Of a DNA stretch of 12,983 nt, positions 1 to 6,407 are shown in pieces; position 1 is the first letter of the stretch, and each line of letters begins with the position of its first letter. A model generated the notes under the pieces. It saw only the letters and a program-made list of their open reading frames with translations, was not told the origin of the DNA and did no database searches. The DNA is taken from positions 1-12,983 of the forward strand of contig CAZLZJ010000060.1 in the NCBI GenBank assembly GCA_964563975.1, written 5' to 3'. Position numbers and translations under genes: made by a program. Source of the DNA: JAAYJR01 sp964563975 (lineage in GTDB: Bacteria; Bacteroidota; Bacteroidia; Bacteroidales; Prolixibacteraceae).

Positions 1-121
1 TATAAAAATCCATGAAGAAAAGAGCTTTTTTTGTAAAAAGATCTATTATTAACAGCTAAAATTATTTGTTTTAGTAATTCTGTTTTATTTTCTTTAAGGT
101 TGCTAAACTTGGCTGAAACTA

Positions 122-364
122 ATGAATAACCATTCTGACCTAAATATTGTCAATAAGATCAAAAAAGAGAATAAGCACGTTTTCAGTAGCTTATTTGACC
201 AATTTCATTTTTTATCATTTTGTTGTGCAGATTGGTATCTGAAGGATATGGATAACTCCCGTTTGCTGGTACAGCAGCTTGTTGATATTTGGAAAAAAAG
301 AGTGAACATAAATATTTACAGGTTACTGGTCTGTGGATATGTTAAGTTTGCATTAAAATTTTAA
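122..364 (+). pseudogene. Truncated ECF sigma-70 factor (region 2 only)
   Basis: An 80-residue ORF that resembles the N-terminal half of Bacteroidota ECF sigma factors. Residues about 9-60 follow the region 2 pattern: IVNKIKK, then F-x-x-LFDQF, a YLKDMD segment, and LVQQ-LVDIW-KKR-x-NIN, which matches the usual DLVQ-(D/E)VFV-x-IWEKR core. The frame stops just after region 2.4 (VKFALKF). Family members usually run to about 180-200 residues with a C-terminal region 4 that reads the -35 element. None of the three forward frames downstream to about 490 encodes anything like region 4. Several normally conserved positions are also changed, including the acidic residue before LVQ. In this phylum such sigma factors usually precede a FecR anti-sigma gene and a SusC gene; here SusC follows at 594 with no anti-sigma gene between. 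Most likely a decayed remnant. A short functional protein is less likely. The family assignment is by eye. Confidence 0.6.
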
Positions 365-512
365 AAGAGATAAGTATGGTTAAGAAGTATAATTTAAAAA
401 TATATTGCCTATGGTAAAAAAAGAGGTTTAGTTAATTCAAAGTGTGAGCTAACCTTTTTATGGCATACCGCTGTAGAGGGTGAATTTCTAAATCACACAA
501 TGACAAGAGAGA

Positions 513-544
513 AAAGAGGGAAACTGTGGTGGCTTTCCCTCTTT
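513..544 (+). promoter_or_regulatory. Perfect 11-bp hairpin in the SusC leader
   Basis: Positions 513-523 (AAAGAGGGAAA) pair perfectly with 534-544 (TTTCCCTCTTT) around a 10-nt loop, ending 49 nt before the SusC ATG. The T-rich end of the right arm could act as an intrinsic terminator for upstream reading or as an attenuator in the susC leader. The structure is seen directly; the role is inferred. Confidence 0.55.
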
Positions 545-554
545 AAATAGTTCA

Positions 555-574
555 TTAGCAAGTGAAATTGCTAA
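555..574 (+). promoter_or_regulatory. Second hairpin in the SusC leader
   Basis: TTAGCAA (555-561) pairs with TTGCTAA (568-574) around a 6-nt loop, GTGAAA. It lies 10 nt after the previous hairpin and leaves 19 unpaired A/T-rich nt before the SusC ATG. Tandem hairpins just ahead of the start suggest a structured 5' untranslated region that could affect initiation or RNA stability. A 7-bp stem could also arise by chance. Confidence 0.4.
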
Positions 575-593
575 ATTACTTAAAACTAAAATT

Positions 594-3500
594 ATGAAAA
601 AATTATTTAAAACAGTGGGTGTATACCCACACTTTAAGAAGTTGTTATTAGTAGTGCGATTAAGTGTATTGCTCATTTTGATTGCTGTTTTTCATTCTCA
701 GGGTAAAAGTGAAACCGGCATTTCCCGTAAAGCAAATATGTTGCAACAGCAACAAACCGTTACAGGCAGAGTTACTGATAAAAACAGGCAACCTTTACCG
801 GGGGTGACCATTGTGTTAAAAGGCACCACACAAGGTACTATCTCTGATGTTAACGGTGAATACACACTTTCGGGAGTGACTCCTGAGGGAACTTTGGTTT
901 TTTCTTTTGTGGGTATGAAAACCCAGGAAGTTGTTGTAGGTAATCAAAGGCAGATCAATGTTGCATTAGAGGAGGAGACTATCGGATTGGAAGAGGTTAT
1001 TGCAATCGGATACGGCACTAAAGAAAAGGGTCAGCTTACCGGATCAGTGGCTAATGTAAAGGGAGAGGCGCTTACCCAAATACGTACTACAGATTTGATA
1101 AAAAGCCTTCAGGGTGTTATGCCGGGTATCATAGTAAATGACAGAGGGGGTGCACCCGGATCAGAGGACTCTCAAATTCTTATCAGGGGGACTCATACAT
1201 TGGGGAACAATACTCCTCTGATTGTAATTGACGGAGTGCCGCGCAGCGGTTTTGGTCAGCTCTCTCCCGAAGATATTGAGGAGGTCAGCGTGCTGAAAGA
1301 TGCTTCAGCAGCTATTTATGGAGCAAGGGCTGCAAATGGTGTTATCATCGTTAGAACCAAGAGAGGTAAAACCGGACAGTTTACCTTGGAGGTCAATTCA
1401 AACTATGGTGTCAATACTATGACCCGTGTGCCGAAATTGATGAATTCATGGGAATGGGCAACTTATCAGAATGAAGTACTTGAATATTACGGGCAGGTAA
1501 AAAGGTACAGTGACGATGATATTCAAAAGTATAAAACCGGGTCTGATCCTCTCACTCACCCGAATACTAACTTTTACCGGGAAGCTTTCAGAGATTATGC
1601 TCCCGAAACTCATCACAATATATCAGCAACTGGCGGAACAGAAACAGTTAAGTACTTTTTAAGCGGAGATTACCTTAGAAAGGAGAGCCAATATTCATCA
1701 AAAGACGGATACTACAATCAGTATCAGCTGAGAAGTAATATTGATGCCCAGGTGCAAAAATATATCAATATAGGAATGGATATAAACCTTAGGTTAGAAA
1801 ATGAAAAAATGCCTCCCATTACTACATATAATGTAGTACACAGATGCTGGTTTAACTATCCTTATGAGCATGCATATTATCCAAATGGTCTTCCCGGATG
1901 GACAAGAGAAGGAGGTGGAAATCCGGTTGTAATAAACAGTTTTGATATAGGCTGGAATGAAAATATTGATAAAATTGCTCATACAAAATTATCTTTTAAC
2001 CTGAATATGGATTGGTTAACCGACGGGTTGGCATTAACCGGTTATGCTGCTTATGATTTTACAATAAAAAATAATGCAACTCATATGAAACCGGTTCCTT
2101 TATATTTATACAACCCCGAAACCGGAGAGTATGATGAGTTAACAGGTACATATCCGAGTAACGGTAATACTTCATTATCAAAAAGAAATGATGTTTCCAA
2201 TGATAATTTATATCATATCCGTTTGCAATATGACAGGGGCTTTGGAGATCATAATATAAGCGCTTTTGCTGCTTATGAACAGAGCGAAACTGACTTTACA
2301 TACCTTTATGCTTACCGGAAGGAGCTTTTCAGTGCAAGTAAAGTTGAACTGTTTGCCGGTGAGGAAGACGGACGTGCAGTCAATGGAAGCTCATCTGTAG
2401 GNNNNNNNNNNNNNNNNNNNNNNNNNNNNNNNNNNNNNNNNNNNNNNNNNNNNNNNNNNNNNNNNNNNNNNNNNNNNNNNNNNNNNNNNNNNNNNNNNNN
2501 NAGAATTCCAAGTTATCAATACCTCACAAAATATGGTACCGGATCATACTATATTTTTGGCGAATCTCCCATATACAATGCCGGAATGGACATAACCAAT
2601 GTGCCCAATACACATATTACATGGGAAGTGGCTAAAACATTAAATACCGGATTTGATGCAGAGCTGTTTAATGGCAATTTGTCGATGAGTTTCGATTACT
2701 TTTATGAAAAAAGAAGAGGTATATTGATTACAAGAAGTGAATCAGTGCCGGGATATACCGCTCTTGAGTTGCCTCAGGAAAATTTAGGCAAGGTGGATAA
2801 TTCCGGTGTTGAATTAATGTTGAACCATAGCAAACAACTGGGTGATATAACTTATAATGTTGGAGGTAATTTTACTTTTAACAGAAGTAAAATTGTATAT
2901 ATGGATGAACCTCCGGGAGTTCCCGACTATCAGAAGAAAGAGGGATATCCGGTAAATTCATTTCTTGCATATGAAGCAGACGGAATTTTTCATAGCCAGG
3001 CAGAGCTTGACAACTATCCGCATTTGGCGGGAGAAGTACCGGGCGGTATAAAATATTTGGATATAAATAATGATGGAAAGATTGATGATAATGACATGGT
3101 GAGGCAATACTCCACGGCTACTCCCGAGATTCAGTTTGGCTTAAACTTAGGCTTGCAATATAAAGGTTTTGGACTATTTGCGCTATTTCAGGGACAAGCA
3201 AGGGCAACACTGCCTTTTATGTTTAATGACTCCGGAACAAAACCAAAATACCTTTTCACCGAAAGATGGACACCTGATAATCCGAATGCTGTACATCCAA
3301 GGCCATTCCAAGGGTTTGACGCATACCAGAGAATGTCGACATATCATTTTTTTGACGCATCATTTGTCAGGCTTAAAAATTTAGAGCTATCTTATGACTT
3401 AGCATCTGAAAGATGGTTGCAAAATAGTTTTTTAAAACGATGCCGGTTATATTTGAGAGGCCGCAATCTTTGGACCTTGGACCATGTTAAATATTTTGAC

Positions 3501-3602
3501 CCGGAAGCTCCTCTTCAGGAAACATCCGGAACACGGCCAAACAGTGCAAGGTATTATCCTCAGCTGAAGACTTATTCAGTAGGTATAAATATTACATTGT
3601 AA
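594..3602 (+). CDS. SusC-like TonB-dependent outer-membrane transporter (contains assembly gap)
   Basis: Outer-membrane barrel that, with its SusD partner, imports oligosaccharides or other large nutrients using TonB energy. The N-terminus has a basic stretch, then a hydrophobic signal segment (about residues 18-33). A carboxypeptidase-regulatory-like domain follows (55-127, with VTGRVTD, LPGV and GTISDVNGEY), then the TonB-box region (IGLEEVIAIGYGT, about 130-142). The plug spans about 145-258 and carries LIVIDGVPRSG, VLKDASAAIYGARAANGVI. The remainder is the barrel, with an EF-hand-like DINNDGKIDDND loop near nt 3058-3095 and the usual short terminal strand (SVGINITL). Codons 604-636 fall in 100 Ns. 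The frame stays open across them, but the family normally has much more sequence here, so the true protein is probably about 50-60 residues longer than the 1002 predicted. No STN domain lies between signal peptide and regulatory domain. Substrate cannot be read from the sequence. Confidence 0.95.
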   Translation: MKKLFKTVGVYPHFKKLLLVVRLSVLLILIAVFHSQGKSETGISRKANMLQQQQTVTGRVTDKNRQPLPGVTIVLKGTTQGTISDVNGEYTLSGVTPEGTLVFSFVGMKTQEVVVGNQRQINVALEEETIGLEEVIAIGYGTKEKGQLTGSVANVKGEALTQIRTTDLIKSLQGVMPGIIVNDRGGAPGSEDSQILIRGTHTLGNNTPLIVIDGVPRSGFGQLSPEDIEEVSVLKDASAAIYGARAANGVIIVRTKRGKTGQFTLEVNSNYGVNTMTRVPKLMNSWEWATYQNEVLEYYGQVKRYSDDDIQKYKTGSDPLTHPNTNFYREAFRDYAPETHHNISATGGTETVKYFLSGDYLRKESQYSSKDGYYNQYQLRSNIDAQVQKYINIGMDINLRLENEKMPPITTYNVVHRCWFNYPYEHAYYPNGLPGWTREGGGNPVVINSFDIGWNENIDKIAHTKLSFNLNMDWLTDGLALTGYAAYDFTIKNNATHMKPVPLYLYNPETGEYDELTGTYPSNGNTSLSKRNDVSNDNLYHIRLQYDRGFGDHNISAFAAYEQSETDFTYLYAYRKELFSASKVELFAGEEDGRAVNGSSSVXXXXXXXXXXXXXXXXXXXXXXXXXXXXXXXXXXRIPSYQYLTKYGTGSYYIFGESPIYNAGMDITNVPNTHITWEVAKTLNTGFDAELFNGNLSMSFDYFYEKRRGILITRSESVPGYTALELPQENLGKVDNSGVELMLNHSKQLGDITYNVGGNFTFNRSKIVYMDEPPGVPDYQKKEGYPVNSFLAYEADGIFHSQAELDNYPHLAGEVPGGIKYLDINNDGKIDDNDMVRQYSTATPEIQFGLNLGLQYKGFGLFALFQGQARATLPFMFNDSGTKPKYLFTERWTPDNPNAVHPRPFQGFDAYQRMSTYHFFDASFVRLKNLELSYDLASERWLQNSFLKRCRLYLRGRNLWTLDHVKYFDPEAPLQETSGTRPNSARYYPQLKTYSVGINITL
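2402..2501. other. Assembly gap of 100 N
   Basis: Exactly 100 undetermined bases, the customary placeholder for a scaffold gap of unknown size. It lies in the SusC barrel between GSSSVG and RIPSYQYLTKYG. In the family this stretch normally carries the conserved FGR-x-NY, DRY and RxDGS segments and spans roughly 80-100 residues, so the real gap is probably larger than shown. Confidence 0.97.
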
Positions 3603-3621
3603 ATCTTTAAATTCAGAAATT

Positions 3622-5280
3622 ATGAATAGTATCAATAAATTAATGGTAGTTTTTGCAGTATTGGGAATTTTTATTTTTCAAAGCTGTGAAAAAAGCGTGC
3701 TGGATAAACCTCCAAGAGATGTTTTTTCAGAAGTGGACGTTTGGAATGATATTGAACTGGCTAAAAAATTTCAGACCACAATATATAACGGACTTTGGTT
3801 ACCTAACTACTATGAAATGTATGCTGCTTCATCTGACGAAGCACTTTCGGCAGAAAATATTTCCGGTATAAATAATTTTACCAGAGGCCAGATTGCAGCT
3901 GATTATATGATGCAGTTTGCTCCTATTTGGGCATATGAATATCGTTATATAAGGAAAGCCAATATTTTTTTAGAAGGTATTGATGGGATGGCAGGCGACG
4001 AACAGGTGAAAAATGTTTTAAAAGGGGAAACAAAATTTCTCAGGGCCAGAATGTACTTTGATCTGATCAAACTTTTTGGGGGTGTACCTTTAATAACTGA
4101 AGTTTTTGAGCTTGATGATGATTTTATCATTCCGCGAGATAGTTACGAGAAGATAGTTGACTGGATTGTAAAGGAGTTGGATGAAGCTGCAAACCTTGTC
4201 CCTGCTGAAAGGGCTGCAAGTGAGTGGGGGAGGATTACTAAGGGAGTATGCCTGGCAACTAAATCAAATGTATTGCTACATGCTAACAGTAAACTTCATG
4301 ATCCTTCCACGGCGCCCGGCGGTCCTCTTTTTGATTATTCAAAAAATACATGGCAACAATGCGCTGATGCCGCTAAGGCTGTAATAGATATGCCTCATTA
4401 CTCTTTGCAACCTGTCAATACCTGGCAGGATTATCACAGGATTTTTATAGACCCTAATCCTGAAATAATTTTTGCAAAAGTATTTCATAATAATTATGGC
4501 AGCCGGGCAAGACATATTTGTTATACTAATGCTCCGGTTAAGGATGGGGGCTGGGCTGAACATACTCCCCTGCAGGGTTTGATCGATGATTATGAGATGG
4601 AAAATGGCAAAAAGTTTTATGAGGAAGGATCAGGATTTGATTCGTCTCCTGAAGGGTTATACAATAACAGGGAAAAAAGGTTTTATGCAAATATTCTATA
4701 TCACGGAAGTGTTTGGAAAACTCCGCTGGATGTTGTTTATCCCGGTGGTGTTGAAGTAAGTACACCTCCTTATGTATGTGCAGGATACAGGCTTAGGAAA
4801 TTTATGGATGAGAATATTCAGTATCTGGCCGGTGAAAATGGTGATTCTCCCTGGATTTGGCTGCGATTAGCTGAAATGTATTTGAATTATGCCGAGGCTA
4901 TGTATGAACTGGGGCACGAAGATGTGGCCAGGGAATATGTGAATTTAATCAGAGACAGGGTAGGTTTACCGGAAAGAACCTCTTCGGGGGTAGAGCTTTT
5001 TAATGATATAATCCATGAAAGAAGGATTGAGTTATGTTTTGAGTTTCATAGATTCTTTGATGTACGTCGCTGGATGATAGCCGACTCGACCGACAATAAA
5101 GATGCTATGGGTATAATTTGGGAAAAGCTCGACTCTCAGGGCAATCTTGATCCGAATGGAACATTGTCATACCGTTATCAGATGTTTTATGAACGTCAAT
5201 TTTTAGATAAGATGTATTATCTGCCTATTCCTTATGCTGAGATAGTGAAGACTCAGCTGGAGCAGAACCCGGGCTATTAG
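3622..5280 (+). CDS. SusD/RagB-family nutrient-binding lipoprotein
   Basis: Surface lipoprotein that forms the lid over the SusC barrel and captures the substrate. The signal peptide ends in a lipobox (IFQSC, lipidated Cys22). Family signatures in order: the N-terminal helical region with KGETKFLRARMYFDLI and LFGGVPLI (about 134-158), the AGYRLRKF segment (387-394), the WLRLAEMYLNYAEAMYELG helix (413-431), ERRIELCFEFHRFFDVRRW (466-484) and the closing YYLPIPYAEI...QNPGY. At 552 residues it is of normal length and looks intact. It starts 19 nt after the SusC stop, so the two are almost certainly co-transcribed. Three stop codons stand in tandem in frame (TAG TGA TAA, 5278-5286). The binding specificity is not predictable from the residues seen. 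Confidence 0.95.
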   Translation: MNSINKLMVVFAVLGIFIFQSCEKSVLDKPPRDVFSEVDVWNDIELAKKFQTTIYNGLWLPNYYEMYAASSDEALSAENISGINNFTRGQIAADYMMQFAPIWAYEYRYIRKANIFLEGIDGMAGDEQVKNVLKGETKFLRARMYFDLIKLFGGVPLITEVFELDDDFIIPRDSYEKIVDWIVKELDEAANLVPAERAASEWGRITKGVCLATKSNVLLHANSKLHDPSTAPGGPLFDYSKNTWQQCADAAKAVIDMPHYSLQPVNTWQDYHRIFIDPNPEIIFAKVFHNNYGSRARHICYTNAPVKDGGWAEHTPLQGLIDDYEMENGKKFYEEGSGFDSSPEGLYNNREKRFYANILYHGSVWKTPLDVVYPGGVEVSTPPYVCAGYRLRKFMDENIQYLAGENGDSPWIWLRLAEMYLNYAEAMYELGHEDVAREYVNLIRDRVGLPERTSSGVELFNDIIHERRIELCFEFHRFFDVRRWMIADSTDNKDAMGIIWEKLDSQGNLDPNGTLSYRYQMFYERQFLDKMYYLPIPYAEIVKTQLEQNPGY

Positions 5281-5294
5281 TGATAAATTAAGAT

Positions 5295-5340
5295 GAATTC
5301 GGCTTATCGGGTTGAATCTTTTAACCGGTAAGCTGAATTC
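5295..5340 (+). terminator. Long hairpin after the SusC/SusD pair
   Basis: Positions 5295-5310 pair with 5325-5340 over 16 bp, including two G-U wobbles (5301 with 5334, 5307 with 5328). Two further pairs are possible beyond a bulged G at 5311. The wobbles pair only in + strand RNA, which favours a role in the susCD transcript. No T-run follows (the next bases are TCTGACAAAA), so it is a poor intrinsic terminator and may instead protect the 3' end of the susCD message or give partial termination. Confidence 0.55.
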
Positions 5341-5379
5341 TCTGACAAAAAAAGTTGATTTAAAGTAAGTCAGCTGATT

Positions 5380-5400
5380 TATTTTAAAAATTTTAAAATA
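5380..5400. repeat. AT-only perfect palindrome upstream of the TIM-barrel gene
   Basis: TATTTTAAAA (5380-5389), one A, then TTTTAAAATA (5391-5400), ending 6 nt before the next ATG. It is perfectly symmetrical, but low-complexity AT sequence makes this likely by chance. It could be an operator or simply an unstructured A/T-rich translation-initiation region. Confidence 0.25.
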
Positions 5401-5406
5401 AGTTAA

Positions 5407-6285
5407 ATGAAGAGTTTTTCAAGGAGAGAGTTTATTAAATCAAGCACAATTGGAGGGTTTGCAATTGCAGCGGGAACAGGAGCCCTGTTAAATGCATGCT
5501 CTTCTTCAAATTGGAAAATCGGAGCCTACACACGTGTTTGGGGTAACCGCAATTATATTGAGGCATTGGATGGTATGGTAGAAGCAGGATTCAAGTATGC
5601 CGGATTAAGCACACATGAAAATGGCAGGGTGGTTGATCGTAATTCTACTCCTGACTTTGCTGCAAAAGTTGGTGAGGAGATAAAAAAGCGTGGCCTTACT
5701 CTGTTAACTAATTCGGGTGGAGAACACGATGTCAGGAATTCACTTGAAGAGGGAATTTCGGGTTTAAAGCGCCTTATTGACAACTCCGCTCTATGCGGGG
5801 CACCTGTTATACAGATAAATGCCATTCATAATCCCGAGCGAATGGACCCATTTTATAAAGCTATTGCGGAGTGTTGTGATTATGCAGCCGAAAAAGGTGT
5901 GATGATTACAATAAAGCCTCACGGTCAGGTTGGAGCATTTTGTTTGGAGCAGGTTAAAAAGATAAATCATAATAACTGCAAACTTTGGTATGATCCGGGA
6001 AATGTGTTTCATGCTACATTCGGAGAAACAAATCCTTTGGATGATGCCGTTGGTCTGGGGGGCTATGTTGTCGGTATGGCAATAAAGGATTTTCGTTTGC
6101 CAAGAGATGTTGATGTTACACCCGGCACGGGTATGGTTGATTTCCCGAAACTTCTGGCTTTACTTGGTGAAGAGGGATTTAAAAGCGGCTCTTTGGTTGT
6201 TGAGCTTGTTTCGAAAGGTGATTTCGGACACCTTACATCTGAAGCAAAAAAGGCCCGTCAATACCTGGAATCAATAACATCCTGA
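5407..6285 (+). CDS. Tat-exported lipoprotein, xylose-isomerase-like TIM barrel (sugar phosphate isomerase/epimerase family)
   Basis: A 292-residue member of the AP-endonuclease-2/xylose-isomerase-like TIM-barrel superfamily, whose enzymes isomerise or epimerise sugars at a metal site. The N-terminus has a twin-arginine motif (SRREFIK, residues 5-11) and a lipobox (LLNAC, Cys31), so it is probably exported folded and anchored on the periplasmic side. Barrel landmarks are GFKYAGLS (61-68), VIQINAI (134-140), TIKPHG (168-173), WYDPGNVFH (194-202), GMAIKDFR (223-230), a PGTGMVDF loop (239-246) and VVEL (264-267). Likely metal or acid residues are His172, Asp196, His202 and Glu266. The position where relatives often have a metal-binding Glu appears to be Lys170. 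Length is normal. It lies 126 nt after SusD and 122 nt before the GH109-type gene, so it may or may not share their transcript. The exact reaction and substrate are unknown. Confidence 0.85.
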   Translation: MKSFSRREFIKSSTIGGFAIAAGTGALLNACSSSNWKIGAYTRVWGNRNYIEALDGMVEAGFKYAGLSTHENGRVVDRNSTPDFAAKVGEEIKKRGLTLLTNSGGEHDVRNSLEEGISGLKRLIDNSALCGAPVIQINAIHNPERMDPFYKAIAECCDYAAEKGVMITIKPHGQVGAFCLEQVKKINHNNCKLWYDPGNVFHATFGETNPLDDAVGLGGYVVGMAIKDFRLPRDVDVTPGTGMVDFPKLLALLGEEGFKSGSLVVELVSKGDFGHLTSEAKKARQYLESITS

Positions 6286-6407
6286 TATTTTTAATCCGGC
6301 TATTGAAGAGTAAAAAACAGTGAATAAGAAAAATTTTAATGAACCTTACAATTTGGTTCAATTTATGAATGGTTCTATTATATCATTGAAAGTAGTTAAT
6401 TTTAATT

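Larger units (their letters stand above)
365..593 (+). promoter_or_regulatory. Structured leader region upstream of the SusC gene
   Basis: Non-coding stretch between the sigma-factor remnant and SusC. It holds an imperfect stem (425-431 with 449-454, one bulged T) followed by five Ts, which could weakly terminate the upstream transcript. Two perfect hairpins closer to the SusC start are listed separately. No convincing Bacteroidota promoter (TTTG, 19-21 nt, TAnnTTTG) was found. The last 19 nt before the ATG are A/T-rich without a Shine-Dalgarno sequence, as is normal for this phylum. Confidence 0.4.

Noticed and set aside
12..59. A 15-codon ORF (MKKRAFFVKRSIINS) at the window start
   Set aside because: Too short, no recognised family, and lysine/phenylalanine-rich sequence is expected by chance in such AT-rich DNA.
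104..111. TAAACTTG as a Bacteroidota -7 element for the sigma remnant
   Set aside because: One mismatch to TAnnTTTG, only a poor -33 match (TCTG), and it would leave almost no leader before the ATG at 122.
6340..6360. Small hairpin TGAACC/GGTTCA between the TIM-barrel and GH109-like genes
   Set aside because: Only 6 bp with no T-run; not distinguishable from chance.
6352..6388. TTTG and TATCATTG as a promoter before the GH109-like gene
   Set aside because: The -7 match has a mismatch and the spacing of 25 nt is outside the usual 19-21 nt.
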